The position numbers and the translations under genes are program-made. From Thiogranum sp. (lineage in GTDB: Bacteria > Pseudomonadota > Gammaproteobacteria > DSM-19610): a stretch of DNA of 32,024 nucleotides. Location: NCBI GenBank assembly GCA_030148775.1, contig JASBST010000024.1:1-32024 (forward strand). Direction: 5' to 3'. The notes under the pieces were generated by a model. That model was given only the letters and a program-made list of their open reading frames with translations. It was not told the origin of the DNA and ran no database searches. This document shows, piece after piece, positions 8,104 to 18,529 of this stretch. Each line of letters begins with the position of its first letter. Position 1 is the first letter of the stretch.

Positions 8104-9456
8104 TCAGGCGCCGCTGTCGCGTTCACCGCTATCGCGTTCCACCAGTTCGCGCAGCGTCAGATCTTCCAGACCCGCCTCCAGCGAGGCCTGCACGCGATTC
8201 ATCACCGTTTCCACTTTCATTTCGTGCGGCAACGACTTAAGCGCCAGAAAACGGTTTTCCCCCGCACTGCGCACAACCCGAAACAGCTCCGCCAGCGTGA
8301 TCGAACCCACATCCCGGCGCGGCAGGTAAGCCGGCGGCTCCTCGGCCGTGGGCGCAATAAAGCCGGCGTCCAGCATGATCTGCAACACCTGGTCGATCTG
8401 CTGCATGGGCAGTCCCAGGCGGCGTACCAATTGCTGCGCGGTCAGCGGTTCGCGCTGGCCCAGATGGTGTTCGGCCACCATGTACATCAACTGCAAGGCC
8501 AGGCGCTCCCGCAGACGATTGCTCAAGCGCAGTTGCAGCGGATAACGCGTCAGGTACTGCGGGTACTGGATGTAGAACGCCACCTGCGCCCCCAGCAACA
8601 GCACCAGCCAGTTCAGGTACAGCCAGATCAACAGCAGTATCACTATGGCGAAACCCGAATAAATGGCCGCGTACTTGGACGACGTGACAATAAAGGCGGC
8701 AAACGCCCAGCCGCTCGACTGCCACAGTATCCCGGCGACCAGCCCGCCGCTGGCCGCGGCCACCAGTTTGACCCGGGTGTTGGGTATGAACAGATAAATG
8801 AACGTGAAAGCGGCGATCACCAACAGGTACGGCACCAGTTTGCTGAGCGTCAGCACTATCATTCCCAACGGCTCGACACTCAACAGTTGTTGCACCACCG
8901 TGTTGTTCATCGCCGTGGCGGTCACACCCAACGCCGTGAACACCAACACCGGCCCCACCAGAATCACGCTCAGATAGCTGGAAAAGCGCTGCGCCAGACC
9001 GCGCAGTTGTTCCACCTGCCAGACATAGTTGAATGAGGACTCGACTTTTTGTATAAGCGAAACAACGGTATAGAGCAGAAACAGCAGGCCCAGCGAACCC
9101 AGCACGCCGACTTTGATGTTTTCGACAAAACCGATGATATTGTTGCTCAACTCGATGCCCTTGGGCCCCAGCGGCGCAAGAAAACGTAACAGCAACGGCT
9201 CGATCTGGTTGTGTACGCCAAAACCTTTTAACACCGAAAAGCTCACCGCGAGCAACGGCACCAACGACAGCAGCGTGGTGTAGACCAGACTCATGGCGCG
9301 CAGATTGAGTTGGCCATTGAGCAGTTGACGCAGTAACACGACGCTCAATCGCAAGGTGATAATCGGTACCCGCAGCCATCCTTGAAGGGTGCGCAAATCG
9401 TCGCGCCACAACCTCGCCTTGGCGTCTTCGAACCATTGCAATGCCTGATGAGTCAT
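8104..9456 (-). CDS. YihY/BrkB family inner-membrane protein with C-terminal winged-helix region
   Basis: The 450-residue protein matches the YihY/BrkB family (once mis-annotated as RNase BN). It has multiple membrane helices across about residues 35-300 and family segments LRAMSLVYTTLLSLVPLLAV and IWLYLNWLVLLLGAQVAFY. The function of the family is unsettled. After the membrane part, about residues 320-430 read as a soluble winged-helix-like region (LTAQQLVRRLGLPMQQIDQVLQIMLDAGFI), longer than in E. coli YihY. ATG 9456 follows an AGAGGTAGG site on the minus strand. A 403-base AT-rich gap separates it from the divergent H1-like gene. Confidence 0.88.
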   Translation of the reverse strand: MTHQALQWFEDAKARLWRDDLRTLQGWLRVPIITLRLSVVLLRQLLNGQLNLRAMSLVYTTLLSLVPLLAVSFSVLKGFGVHNQIEPLLLRFLAPLGPKGIELSNNIIGFVENIKVGVLGSLGLLFLLYTVVSLIQKVESSFNYVWQVEQLRGLAQRFSSYLSVILVGPVLVFTALGVTATAMNNTVVQQLLSVEPLGMIVLTLSKLVPYLLVIAAFTFIYLFIPNTRVKLVAAASGGLVAGILWQSSGWAFAAFIVTSSKYAAIYSGFAIVILLLIWLYLNWLVLLLGAQVAFYIQYPQYLTRYPLQLRLSNRLRERLALQLMYMVAEHHLGQREPLTAQQLVRRLGLPMQQIDQVLQIMLDAGFIAPTAEEPPAYLPRRDVGSITLAELFRVVRSAGENRFLALKSLPHEMKVETVMNRVQASLEAGLEDLTLRELVERDSGERDSGA

Positions 9457-9859
9457 AACCGAACCTACCTCTAAAAATGTTGCGCATTTACAACGCCACG
9501 CGAAAAAATCTTCCTGTCGAGGTCATTTTTCACATTTTTTGAAAATTTTTTTTCCTCCCTTTCAAGCCCGCCGTCAGCCTGATTTCGCGTCGCCGTCCCG
9601 ACCCGCGCCGACCCCGTGAAATAGTTCAGAGATTCACCAAATACTATTATTTACTTACGAAACGCATGTTGCAATTTTTTTTCGTCGAGCTTCCAAGCGC
9701 TTAAACTAACATTTCGACCGATGCGTTTCTTCTCAAGTTACACGCCAATCATAGAGCCAAACATCACCTAGGTGTTGTAATTTGTTCTTTTTTCATTAAA
9801 GTTTTAATTGTAAGCGCCGTAACGTTACGCGAACCATGTACCTGAAGGAGGTTATCCTC
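9457..9859. other. AT-rich intergenic region with short palindromes
   Basis: This 403-base gap has no convincing gene. It is strikingly AT-rich compared with the flanks, with several A/T tracts (around 9530-9552, 9674-9682 and 9781-9810). It holds two clear palindromes: CACCTAGGTG at 9765-9774 (extended imperfectly to ACAT/TTGT) and CGTAACGTTACG at 9818-9829, just ahead of the H1-like gene. It is the likely divergent control region of the BrkB and H1-like genes. Confidence 0.5.
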
Positions 9860-10069
9860 ATGGCAGCACGAAAGAAGACCGTTAAACGTAAGGCCACCGC
9901 CAAGAAGAAGGCTGTGTCCAGAAAGAAGAAGGTAGCCACCAAGAAGAAGGTCGCTACCAAGAAGAAAGCCGCGAAGAAACGTCCGGCCAAAAAGAAGGCC
10001 GCTAAAAAGAAAGTAGCCAAACGGAGAACCACCAAGAAGCGCACGACCAAGAAACGGGCACGGCGCTGA
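9860..10069 (+). CDS. Histone H1-like lysine-rich DNA-binding protein
   Basis: The 69-residue protein is about 57 percent Lys plus Arg. It is built of repeated KKK-(A/V)-A/T units with Ala, Thr and Val, like eukaryotic H1 tails, chlamydial Hc1 and the C-terminus of Pseudomonas AlgP. It probably coats or condenses DNA or binds RNA. The start at 9860 is set by a perfect AAGGAGGT at 9845-9852. ATG 9836 lies upstream of that site and was rejected. There is no folded domain. A strong terminator follows, so it is a monocistronic gene. Codon repeats make its DNA locally repetitive. Confidence 0.85.
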   Translation: MAARKKTVKRKATAKKKAVSRKKKVATKKKVATKKKAAKKRPAKKKAAKKKVAKRRTTKKRTTKKRARR

Positions 10070-10083
10070 GTTGGTTGATCCTC

Positions 10084-10112
10084 AAAAGGCCTGCTTATGC
10101 AGGCCTTTTTTT
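10084..10112 (+). terminator. Rho-independent terminator after the H1-like gene
   Basis: The stem AAAAGGCCTGC / GCAGGCCTTTT closes on a TTAT loop and is followed by a run of T, 15 bases after the stop codon. This is a textbook intrinsic terminator. Confidence 0.93.
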
Positions 10113-10344
10113 CGCCTTTAATAAATATTAACTGACTGTTTTTTAAATACTTTTATCTTTTGTCGCCTGGCGCCGCCAGCCACTCCCGGGACGCTGCGTG
10201 ACGACCGTCCCCCGTCGACATTTTGTCGCTCTCCCGATCCTGCCATCTTTCACATAACAAATTGAAACCACGGACTATTGTTAAAGGACAGAGCCCGAAT
10301 GCCGACACCCAGCGAAGACAAAGACTCCGCGGCGGGACGCAGCG

Positions 10345-11547
10345 ATGGAAAATCTGGACGAGAAGCCTCTTATTCTGGTGGTCGACGATTCGCGCCTGAT
10401 GCGCCTCGCCGCACGGAAAATTCTACGCGACGATTTCGCCATCCTCGAAGCCGGCGACGGCGAACAAGCCTGGGAACGTCTGCAGGCGCAGACCGATATC
10501 AACCTGGTGATGTCGGATTTGTCCATGCCCAATCTCGATGGACTGGGTCTGCTCAAACGTATCCGCGAAGCCGATAACGATCGCCTGCAACAGCTGCCGG
10601 TCATCATCGTCACCGGTGCCGAGGACGACGACGGCAGCCGGCAAAAAGCGCTGGCCGCGGGCGCCAGCGATTTCATCACCAAGCCCTTCGAATCGGTGCA
10701 ACTGCTGGCACGCGCCAAGGCGCAGGCCAGCCATCAACGTACCCAACAGGCCCTGCACGACAGCGAAACCCGCAAAACGCATCTGGAACAGCACAATCAA
10801 GTTGACCTGCTGACCGGTCTGGCCAATGCACGCGGTTTCGACAATGCCGTCGAGGAAAGCCTCTCCTTCGCGCGCCGCCACGGTACCGATCTGAGCCTGC
10901 TGATGCTGCGGGTGGAGAAATACAAAGCCTTGTTTCTGCGCCACGGCAAGCAGACCGCCGAGCACCTGCTGACGGACCTTGCCCGCCTGTTGAGCGACGG
11001 CCGCCGGCGCGAGGACGTGGTCGCCCGCCTTGAGATCGACACCTTCGCGCTCCTGTTGCCTTCGGCCGGCGCGCAAGACGCCCGCCGCATCGCCGGTCAG
11101 GTCCTGGCACGCATAATAGAGGAACAGGATAGCGGCGAGAGCGACAAACCGGCGATTGAGCTCAGCATGGGTGTGGCCAATCCGCAGCTGCTACCCTCCG
11201 TGCGCTCGGCCGACTTGCTGGCGACGGCGCGGGAGGATCTGCGCGCGATGCCGCCGCCTGCCGACAGCGCCCCGGTACCGACTTCCAGGTCGCGGCGCGA
11301 ACCGTCGCGGGCACCGAAGCCCAGCATCGCCACCGCCGCCGAGCTGCTGTCGGCCCTGCAGGCGCTGAGCGAAGCTCGGGAACCGGAAGGTGACCGGGAC
11401 GCCCTGGTTCTGGCCATTATGCCGCTGCTGCAAAACTGGAATAAGGCCCACGGCGGCGGCTGTTCCGCCCTGCTGCGGGAACTCGAAGCCCGGTTACTGA
11501 CACCGCCGACGCCGCAGACGACACGGCTTCCGGCCGACTCCGGTTAA
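10345..11547 (+). CDS. Response regulator with degenerate GGDEF domain
   Basis: The 400-residue protein has an intact receiver domain at about residues 8-125 (acidic pair D14-D15, phosphoacceptor D58, T90, K113). A diguanylate-cyclase-like domain follows at about 150-290, opening with the DLLTGLANARGF signature. The catalytic GGDEF motif is replaced by EIDTF at 230-234, so cyclase activity is not expected. It may bind GTP or act as a protein-interaction output. A proline/Arg-rich linker and a helical tail of about 70 residues follow. No kinase gene is adjacent. An ATG at 10299 with a good AAAGGA site opens a different frame and does not lead into this protein. Confidence 0.85.
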   Translation: MENLDEKPLILVVDDSRLMRLAARKILRDDFAILEAGDGEQAWERLQAQTDINLVMSDLSMPNLDGLGLLKRIREADNDRLQQLPVIIVTGAEDDDGSRQKALAAGASDFITKPFESVQLLARAKAQASHQRTQQALHDSETRKTHLEQHNQVDLLTGLANARGFDNAVEESLSFARRHGTDLSLLMLRVEKYKALFLRHGKQTAEHLLTDLARLLSDGRRREDVVARLEIDTFALLLPSAGAQDARRIAGQVLARIIEEQDSGESDKPAIELSMGVANPQLLPSVRSADLLATAREDLRAMPPPADSAPVPTSRSRREPSRAPKPSIATAAELLSALQALSEAREPEGDRDALVLAIMPLLQNWNKAHGGGCSALLRELEARLLTPPTPQTTRLPADSG

Positions 11548-12025
11548 GCCTGGCGGCGATAACCCCGCGGTCGCAGTGCCACCCGACACCGTACTCGCGT
11601 GCAGCAAACCCCGTCGCTGCGATACAGCCCGTATTCGAACGCCGGCGTACTGCGCTGGTGGCGCTCCAGATCGGCACGGATCTGCGCCTTGATCCGCGGA
11701 TCGAAGACGAAGCGCAGTTCCAGATCGCTGTTGCCCGGGTGTTCGAATTGCAGCGACAGCGAACGCGTCCAGACGCTATAGCCGGGGAACTGTTTGGCGC
11801 AGGCTATGGCCGCGATAGGATCCGCAATAGCCGCCTGATAGCCGCCGAACATGCTGTCGCCGAGGTTGCGCGAGAACATCGTCAGCGGCAGACGCAAACG
11901 CACATCGTTCCAATCCTCATCCAACTGCACGACCTTCACACCCATCATTCTGAACGGCGGATACCATTCAATGCGCCAGCGTGCCGGAGAAATCGGGCCG
12001 CACGCAGGAACCGGAGCGCGTTCAT
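11544..12025 (-). pseudogene. DUF4442/YiiD-C-type hotdog-fold protein, frameshifted near its N-terminus
   Basis: The body, read from about 11970 down to the stop at 11544, matches hotdog-fold thioesterase-like proteins. It reads WYPPFRMMGVKV, then MFSRNLGDSMFGGYQAAIADPIAAI, then VWTRSLSLQFEHPG, then a C-terminal barrel strand. That frame has no plausible ATG, GTG or TTG at the expected place. In the neighbouring frame ATG 12025 gives MNALRFLRAARFLRHAGALN, exactly the helix expected before WYPPF. Inserting one T near 11966 would join them into about 160 residues. I read this as a one-base deletion, either real or a sequencing error. It is divergent from yajQ and its 3' end overlaps the upstream regulator stop by 4 bases. 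Confidence 0.65.
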
Positions 12026-12125
12026 GGGCATGTGTGGATCGACCGGCTGTGGGTGAGGTAATATTGTAACGTGTCCAAGTGAGCCATTGGCAACCGCCAG
12101 CGCGACAGCAAAAGAGAGCACCCGC

Positions 12126-12608
12126 ATGCCATCGTTCGATACTGTATCCGAAGTGGATCTGCACGAGGTCGCCAACGCCGTCGATCAGAGCAACCGAGAG
12201 ATCGGCACCCGCTATGACTTCAAGGGTTCGTGCGCCAAAATCGAACACAGCGGCGACTCGCTGACCCTAGTCGCGGAGAGCGAATTCCAACTGGGCCAGG
12301 TGCGCGATATTCTGCATACCAAGCTGGCCAAGCGCGGGCTCGATCTGCGTTCGCTGCAGGCGGGAAAAATCGAACAGGGCAACCGCCAGGTCAAGCAGAG
12401 CCTGAGTGTCCAACAGGGCATCTCGCAGGACAACGCGCGGAAAATCATCAAACTGGTCAAGGACGCCAAATTAAAAGTACAAGTCAGCATCCAGGGCGAC
12501 AAAGTCCGCGTGGCGGGCAAGAAACGCGACGACCTGCAGGCGGTAATCGCACTGTTGCGTTCCGCGCCGGTCGATCTGCCGCTGCAATATATCAATTTCC
12601 GCGATTAA
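12126..12608 (+). CDS. YajQ family nucleotide-binding protein
   Basis: The 160-residue protein starts MPSFDTVSEVDLHEV and ends LPLQYINFRD, both diagnostic of YajQ/DUF520. The conserved NREIGTRYDFKG block lies at about residues 24-35. Two ferredoxin-like domains are expected. Family members bind nucleotides. Some Xanthomonas and Pseudomonas members are reported as c-di-GMP effectors, but that role cannot be assumed here. An AAGAGAG site precedes ATG 12126. It is followed about 120 bases later by fabA with its own leader. Confidence 0.95.
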   Translation: MPSFDTVSEVDLHEVANAVDQSNREIGTRYDFKGSCAKIEHSGDSLTLVAESEFQLGQVRDILHTKLAKRGLDLRSLQAGKIEQGNRQVKQSLSVQQGISQDNARKIIKLVKDAKLKVQVSIQGDKVRVAGKKRDDLQAVIALLRSAPVDLPLQYINFRD

Positions 12609-12731
12609 GTCAGTATTTTGGCGGCTACGGGGTGCGCGGCGGCACCGCGACCGCCCACGCCATGCAAAATGCGGGCTAAACCGCTAGAATACGCGCCTCT
12701 GAAATCAGCCCAAACGGATACCGGCCAGCTT

Positions 12732-13271
12732 ATGAGCACAGCACCCGCGGCGCAGCGGCATACCCAAAACCAGTACTCTTACGACGAACTGCTCAAATGC
12801 GGTCATGGCGAGCTGTTCGGCGCGGACAACGCGCGCCTGCCGCTGCCACCGATGCTGATGTTCGACCGTATCGTTCACATCAGCGACCGGGGCGGCGCGC
12901 ACGGCAAGGGGCAGATCGTCGCCGAACTGGATATCCGTCCGGACTTGTGGTTTTTCGACTGTCATTTCGAGTCCGACCCGGTGATGCCGGGTTGCCTGGG
13001 CCTGGACGCCATGTGGCAGTTGATCGGCTTTTACCTGGGTTGGCTCGGCGGTCCGGGACGCGGCCGCGCCCTGGGCGCGGGCGAAGTCAAGTTCAGCGGC
13101 CAGGTCACGCCGGCCAACAAGCTGGTCACTTACCGGATCGACCTGCGGCGCGTGATTCAGCGCAGTTTACACATGGGCATCGGCGACGCGGTGATGGAAA
13201 CCGACGGCAAGGAAATCTATCACGCCAAGAGCCTGCGGGTCGGCCTGTTCACTTCAACCGAAAAATTCTAG
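12732..13271 (+). CDS. fabA: 3-hydroxydecanoyl-ACP dehydratase/isomerase FabA
   Basis: FabA dehydrates 3-hydroxydecanoyl-ACP and isomerises trans-2- to cis-3-decenoyl-ACP, the branch point to unsaturated fatty acids in the cytoplasm. The 179-residue hotdog protein carries the catalytic pair His78 and Asp92 in the segment [19 protein letters not shown], with the same 14-residue spacing as His70 and Asp84 of E. coli. The N-terminus is slightly longer than usual. fabB follows 11 bases after its stop, so the two form the standard unsaturated fatty-acid operon. Confidence 0.97.
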   Translation: MSTAPAAQRHTQNQYSYDELLKCGHGELFGADNARLPLPPMLMFDRIVHISDRGGAHGKGQIVAELDIRPDLWFFDCHFESDPVMPGCLGLDAMWQLIGFYLGWLGGPGRGRALGAGEVKFSGQVTPANKLVTYRIDLRRVIQRSLHMGIGDAVMETDGKEIYHAKSLRVGLFTSTEKF

Positions 13272-13282
13272 GATCCTATCGT

Positions 13283-14500
13283 ATGCGGCGCGTAGTCATC
13301 ACGGGACTGGGTATCACCTCCAGTATCGGCACCAACCAGCAGCAAGTTCTCGAATCTCTGCAGCAAGGGAAGTCCGGCATCGTGTTCGCTCCCGAGTACC
13401 AAGAGCTGGGTTTCCGCAGCCACATCCACGGCGCCGTCGATCTGGACCTCGATGCGCTGATCGACCGCAAGCTGCGCCGTTTCATGGGCGACAGCGCCGC
13501 CTACAACTATCTCGCCATGCGCGAAGCCATCGCCGATGCCGGTCTGGAGGAACAGGATATCTCCAATCCCCGCACCGGGCTGATCGCCGGTTCCGGCGGT
13601 ACATCGACGGAGAACGTGACGCTGGCGGTCGATCTGATGCGTCAGAAGGGCGCGAAAAAAGTCGGTCCGTTCATGGTGCCGCGCACCATGGGCAGCACTA
13701 ACTCGGCCTGCCTGTCCACGGCCTTCAAGATCAAGGGTGTAAACTACTCCATCAGTTCGGCCTGCTCGACCAGTGCGCATTGCATCGGCAACGCCTGTGA
13801 GCTGATCCAGCTTGGCAAGCAGGATATCGTCTTCGCCGGCGGCGGCGAGGAACTGCACTGGAGTCTGACGTTGCTGTTCGACGCCATGGGCGCGCTGTCG
13901 TCGAAGTACAACGACACGCCGCAGACCGCCTCCCGCGCCTACGACGCTACCCGCGACGGCTTTGTCATCGCCGGTGGCGGCGGCATGCTGGTGGTCGAGG
14001 AACTGGAGCACGCGCGCGCACGCGGCGCCAAGATCTATGCCGAACTGGTCGGCTACGGTGCCACCTCCGACGGCTATGACATGGTGCATCCGTCCGGCGA
14101 GGGCGCGGCACGCTGCATGCGCCAGGCGATGCAGGGCATCGACGGCGACATCGACTATATCAACGCCCATGGCACCAGCACGCCGATCGGCGACGTGCGG
14201 GAGCTGGAAGCCATTCGTGAAGTCTTCGGTAACGACATTCCAGCCGTCAGTTCGACCAAATCGCTGACCGGACACTCCCTCGGTGCCGCGGGTGTGCAGG
14301 AAGACGTCTACTCGCTGTTGATGCTGCAACAGGATTTCATCTGCGCTTCGGCCAACATCGGGCAATTGGATGCGGCGGCCGAGGGCTTTCCGATTCAGCG
14401 CGAACTCAAGCGTGACGCCGGCCTGCGCACGGTCATGTCCAACAGCTTCGGCTTCGGCGGCACCAACGCTTCGCTCGTGTTTCAGCGCTACGACGGCTGA
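13283..14500 (+). CDS. fabB: 3-oxoacyl-ACP synthase I FabB
   Basis: FabB condenses malonyl-ACP with acyl-ACP and is essential for elongating the cis-3 product made by FabA. The 405-residue thiolase-fold enzyme has the Cys-His-His triad at Cys161 (SACSTSAH), His296 (NAHGTSTP) and His331 (TGHSLG), two residues offset from E. coli. The C-terminal glycine-rich loop is [16 protein letters not shown] 13283 matches family starts ([16 protein letters not shown]). Its last 13 bases overlap the 3' end of the convergent hrpA. Confidence 0.97.
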   Translation: MRRVVITGLGITSSIGTNQQQVLESLQQGKSGIVFAPEYQELGFRSHIHGAVDLDLDALIDRKLRRFMGDSAAYNYLAMREAIADAGLEEQDISNPRTGLIAGSGGTSTENVTLAVDLMRQKGAKKVGPFMVPRTMGSTNSACLSTAFKIKGVNYSISSACSTSAHCIGNACELIQLGKQDIVFAGGGEELHWSLTLLFDAMGALSSKYNDTPQTASRAYDATRDGFVIAGGGGMLVVEELEHARARGAKIYAELVGYGATSDGYDMVHPSGEGAARCMRQAMQGIDGDIDYINAHGTSTPIGDVRELEAIREVFGNDIPAVSSTKSLTGHSLGAAGVQEDVYSLLMLQQDFICASANIGQLDAAAEGFPIQRELKRDAGLRTVMSNSFGFGGTNASLVFQRYDG

Positions 14501-17500
14501 TCGCGCCGGCCGCTCAGTTCGCGCCACAGCCGATCGAGCCGCTGCGGCGATATCTTCTCCGCCGTGCCCAGCGACTGGGCAAACAGCGAAACCCGCAATT
14601 CCTCGATCAACCAGCGATAGCGCAGCAGTTGCGGATTGTCCCCGTCGCGCTCGCGCGCCTGGCAGTAGCGTGCCCAGTGTCCCTCCACCAGCGACGCTCG
14701 CTCGCGATCGCGCGCCAGATCGGCGCCAGCCTGTTGCAGACGTATCCGCGCCGCTTGCAGATAGCGCGCCAAATGGGGTAGCCAGACCGCTGGAGTGGCA
14801 CCGAGAAATCCCGGGTAGACCAGCGCCTCGATCTGCTGCTGCACCTGCGCGGCCAACGCCAGCAGCTTCAGATCGGTGTGGCCTTTTAGCGCCTGTCGGG
14901 TAGCGTGATAGGCCTGCAAAATCTGATGGCTGAGGGCGCCGATCCGCACCGCCTCCGGCAACACTCGCCCGCGGCCATTTTGCAGACAGCGATGAAAGGC
15001 TTCGCCATCGCGCACGGACGCCGCGTCCGGCAGAAACGCCGCCCGCAGAGCGGCCGTTTCCAGGTCCTCGCGCAGCACAGCGGCAACGGCCACGGTACTG
15101 AACCACAGCACCTGTTTGTCGAAGTCCGCCACTGCGCGCGCAATGTCGCGCACCTGTGCCGCGGCCTGTCGGCGCAACAGGGCCAGCACGCCCTCGCGGT
15201 GCGCTGTCCGCGCCTGCCCGGCCCGCTCGAACAGCCGCAGGTCGATACGCTTGCCCCTCAGCGCCAACGCCGGATAGGCGCGTACCCGCACGCCCTGACG
15301 ATGAAACTCCAGGCTTTCCGGCAACGCGCCGAAATCCCACTCGCACAGGTCCTCACGTTCGAAGCCCTGATCGGTGATGGCGGCGAAATCCTGCCGCGCG
15401 TGGTCGGCGAACTGCGCCTGCAACCGCGCCAGGTCGCGGCCGCGGGCCAGCCCGCGGCCGTCGCCGTCGACGACTTCGAATGCCGCGTGCAGATGCGCCG
15501 GCAGCTGCTCGGGACGCCAGGCCCCCGGCGGCACCTCGATACCGGTCATGCGTTGCAGTTGCGCGGCGAGGAAGGCGCTCAGAGTGCCGTGCGGCGTATC
15601 CACGGCCGCCTGCAGACAAGCGGCGGCGAAATCCGGCGCCGGCACGAAATGCCGACGCAACGGCTTGGGCAGCGATTTGATCAGGCCGACGCATTTCTCC
15701 TGGCGCAAACCAGGCACCAGCCAGTCGAAATCCATCGCCTCGACCTGGTTGAGCACGGCTGCGGGTATACGCACGCATACCCCGTCGTACTCCCCTCCCG
15801 GCTCGAAATGATAGCTCAGAGACAACTGCAATCCGCGCACCGAAAGACTGTCGGGAAACTGTTGTGCGCTGATGTCGCCGGCATCGTGCTGCCTTACCTG
15901 GTCGGCGCGCAGACAGAGCAGCTGCGGCTGCCGGCGGCGGGTCTGTTTCCACCAGCGGCGAAAAGCGCTCAGACTGTTGACGCTGGGCGGAATCCGTTGG
16001 TCGAAGAACGCGTACAATTGCTGTTCGTCGACGATCAGATCACGACGGCGCGATTTGGCCTCAAGCTGCTCCAGCTCCTGCAACAGCGCGCAGTTATGGT
16101 CGACAAAAGCCTCACGCTCGCGCCACTCGCCCCGCACCAACGCATGTTGGATAAACAATTGCCGCGCAACCACCGGGTCGATATCGGCGTAGTCGACCTT
16201 GCGCCGCTGTATCAGCGGCAGACCGTAGAGCGTGACGTTTTCGAACGCCACCACGGTGCCGCGCCGCCGCTCCCAATGGGGTTCGGCATAGTGGCGCTTG
16301 ATCAGGTGCGGCGCCAACGGCTCAAGCCAGGACGGATCGATAAGCGCCACGGTACGCAGATAGCGGCGAGCGGTTTCCACCTGCTCGGCCGCGACCAGCC
16401 AGCGCGGGCGCTTCCTGCCCAGGCCCGACCCGGGGAAGAGGCTGAACTTCAGATTGCGCGCCCCCAGATACTCGTCGTTCTCGGTATGCATGGCCACCTG
16501 TCCGAGCAGGCCCGCGAGCAACGCCTGATGCACCGCCTCGTAACCGGCGGGATCGGCGTTGCTCTTCAATCCCATCGCGTGCGCCTGTTCCTGCAACTGG
16601 CGATGGATGTCGATCCACTCACGCATGCGCGTCCAGGAGACGAAATGCTGGCGGCACCAGCGCCGCAGTTTGTTCTGCGACAGATGCCGCGCCTGTTCGC
16701 TGAAGGCGCGCCATAACTTGAGATAGCCGAGGAAATCGGAACGCTCGTCGCGAAACAGCGCGTGCTTTTCGTCCGCGCTCTGGCGCTGTTCCAGAGGCCG
16801 GTCGCGCGGATCGGCGCTTTCCAGCACCGCCACGATGACCAGCACTTCGCTCAGGGCGCCCTGCTCGTGCGCCGCCAGCAACATCCGCGCCAGTCGCGGG
16901 TCGACCGGCAGGCGCGCGATTCGTCTGCCGAGCGGGGTCGGCCGCAACGCCGGATCGAGCGCGCCCAGCTCCTGCAACAATTTGTAACCGTCGCGGATAT
17001 AGCGCGCGTCGGGCGGCTCGACGAAGGGGAAATCCTCAATCCTGCCGAGGTCCTGCGTGGCCATCTGCAAAATCACCGAGGCGAGATTGGTGCGCTGGAT
17101 TTCCGGGCTGGTAAAGGCCGCGCGTTGCTGATAATCGGCTTCGTCATACAACCGGATGCACACCCCCGCGGCGACCCGGCCACAGCGTCCGGCGCGTTGG
17201 TCGGCCGACGCCTGCGAGATGGGCTCGATCGGCAGTCCCTGGACTTTGGTACGGTAATTGTACCGACTGATGCGCGCCAGTCCGGTGTCAATCACATACC
17301 GGATCCCCGGCACGGTCAGAGACGTCTCGGCCACATTGGTCGCCAGTACGATACGACGCCCGCGGTGCGGCGCAAACACCGCGTTCTGCTGGACCGGCGA
17401 CAGACGCGCGTAGAGCGGCAAAATTTCGGTTTGCGGCAGGGCATGTTTACGCAACAGCTCGGCGGTTTCCCGGATCGAGCGTTCTCCCGGCAGGAACACC

Positions 17501-18396
17501 AGGATATCCCCCGGTCCCTCGGCGATCAGTTCGTCGACGGCGTCCACCACGGCGGCCTCTGGCGAGGCGCGGGCGCCATCGTCCTCGGCGCCGCGCGCGG
17601 CCCGATAACGAATTTCCACCGGATAGGTACGGCCCGAAACCTCGACCACCGGCGCCGCGTGAAAATGGCGCGAAAAACGCAGCGGATCGATTGTCGCCGA
17701 GGTGATGATCAGTTTCAGATCGGGGCGCGAGGGCAGCAGGCGATGCACGTAACCAAGCAGGAAATCAATGTTAAGGCTGCGCTCATGGGCTTCGTCGACG
17801 ATCAGCGTATCGTACTCGCGCAGCTGCGGATCGGAGCGGACCTCGGCCAACAGCATGCAGTCGGTCATCACCTTGATGTAGCTGCTGTCGCGCACCCGAT
17901 CCTGGAAGCGCACCTTGAAACCGACTTGTTCGCCGAGCCGGCAATGCAGCTCTTCGGCCATGCGCGCCGCCAGACTGCGTGCGGCCAGACGGCGCGGCTG
18001 AGTGTGGGCGATTTTACCGCGCACGCCGCGTCCCAACTGCAGACACAGTTTCGGCAACTGTGTAGTCTTGCCGGAACCGGTCTTGCCGCAGACCACGACC
18101 ACCGGATGCGCCGCCAGCGCGGCCAGGATCTCTTCGCGCCGTTCCACCACCGGCAGCGGCTGGGGAAAGGTCACGCCAGGCAGCCCCGCCTGACGGCGGG
18201 CCACGCGTTGTTGCGAGGCCTCGATCTCCTGTCGCAGCCGCGCCAGCGCGCGGTCCACCGGCTGCGCGCGCGCCCATCGCGCCTGCAGACGCTGCAACTG
18301 CCGGCGCAGTGCCGGCACGTCGCGTGCCAGGCATTGCTCCAGTGACTGCTGCAACGCCTGATAGACGGCGTGTGCTTCCAAATCGCCCTTTATCAT
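14488..18396 (-). CDS. hrpA: ATP-dependent RNA helicase HrpA
   Basis: HrpA is a DEAH-box RNA helicase implicated in RNA processing and rescue of stalled ribosomes in E. coli. From ATG 18396 the protein is 1302 residues, matching the usual 1300. Motif I is [10 protein letters not shown] at about 104-113, motif II is DEAH at 201-204, motif III is SAT at 233-235, and the helicase C-terminal domain holds motif VI as [10 protein letters not shown]2 and OB-fold regions and the long DUF3418 C-terminal region follow. The in-frame upstream start at 18624 would add about 76 residues not found in the family. Large open frames on the opposite strand are composition artefacts. Confidence 0.96.
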   Translation of the reverse strand: MIKGDLEAHAVYQALQQSLEQCLARDVPALRRQLQRLQARWARAQPVDRALARLRQEIEASQQRVARRQAGLPGVTFPQPLPVVERREEILAALAAHPVVVVCGKTGSGKTTQLPKLCLQLGRGVRGKIAHTQPRRLAARSLAARMAEELHCRLGEQVGFKVRFQDRVRDSSYIKVMTDCMLLAEVRSDPQLREYDTLIVDEAHERSLNIDFLLGYVHRLLPSRPDLKLIITSATIDPLRFSRHFHAAPVVEVSGRTYPVEIRYRAARGAEDDGARASPEAAVVDAVDELIAEGPGDILVFLPGERSIRETAELLRKHALPQTEILPLYARLSPVQQNAVFAPHRGRRIVLATNVAETSLTVPGIRYVIDTGLARISRYNYRTKVQGLPIEPISQASADQRAGRCGRVAAGVCIRLYDEADYQQRAAFTSPEIQRTNLASVILQMATQDLGRIEDFPFVEPPDARYIRDGYKLLQELGALDPALRPTPLGRRIARLPVDPRLARMLLAAHEQGALSEVLVIVAVLESADPRDRPLEQRQSADEKHALFRDERSDFLGYLKLWRAFSEQARHLSQNKLRRWCRQHFVSWTRMREWIDIHRQLQEQAHAMGLKSNADPAGYEAVHQALLAGLLGQVAMHTENDEYLGARNLKFSLFPGSGLGRKRPRWLVAAEQVETARRYLRTVALIDPSWLEPLAPHLIKRHYAEPHWERRRGTVVAFENVTLYGLPLIQRRKVDYADIDPVVARQLFIQHALVRGEWREREAFVDHNCALLQELEQLEAKSRRRDLIVDEQQLYAFFDQRIPPSVNSLSAFRRWWKQTRRRQPQLLCLRADQVRQHDAGDISAQQFPDSLSVRGLQLSLSYHFEPGGEYDGVCVRIPAAVLNQVEAMDFDWLVPGLRQEKCVGLIKSLPKPLRRHFVPAPDFAAACLQAAVDTPHGTLSAFLAAQLQRMTGIEVPPGAWRPEQLPAHLHAAFEVVDGDGRGLARGRDLARLQAQFADHARQDFAAITDQGFEREDLCEWDFGALPESLEFHRQGVRVRAYPALALRGKRIDLRLFERAGQARTAHREGVLALLRRQAAAQVRDIARAVADFDKQVLWFSTVAVAAVLREDLETAALRAAFLPDAASVRDGEAFHRCLQNGRGRVLPEAVRIGALSHQILQAYHATRQALKGHTDLKLLALAAQVQQQIEALVYPGFLGATPAVWLPHLARYLQAARIRLQQAGADLARDRERASLVEGHWARYCQARERDGDNPQLLRYRWLIEELRVSLFAQSLGTAEKISPQRLDRLWRELSGRRDQPS

Positions 18397-18529
18397 GCGA
18401 AAAACGACCGACGCGGCCCAAAAAAGCCGTATTCTACACCGATGAGCGAACCGGCCGCGGGAACCAGCCGGGTTGCAGACAAGTCGTATACTTGACGATA
18501 CACCGCAATCAAACCATCGAGGAGTGACG

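Noticed and set aside
8237-9487. Open frame of 416 codons on the minus strand
   Set aside because: Shifted-frame shadow of the BrkB/YihY gene, which has clear membrane helices in its own frame.
9860-10069. Tandem repeat or CRISPR-like array
   Set aside because: The AAGAAG repeats are simply lysine codons of the H1-like protein; there are no spacers.
10299-10577. ATG with AAAGGA site ahead of the response regulator
   Set aside because: It opens a different frame giving an unnatural Ser/Arg-rich product; the receiver domain frame starts at 10345.
13268-15346. Open frame of 692 codons on the minus strand across fabB and the end of hrpA
   Set aside because: It is antisense to fabB and out of frame with hrpA; composition is Arg/Gly/Ala-rich shadow sequence with no domain.
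14905-16716. Open frame of 603 codons on the plus strand
   Set aside because: It is fully antisense to hrpA, whose motifs and length are unambiguous; high GC produces long shadow frames.
16762-18345. Open frame of 527 codons on the plus strand
   Set aside because: Also antisense to hrpA; no recognisable motif and no ribosome site.
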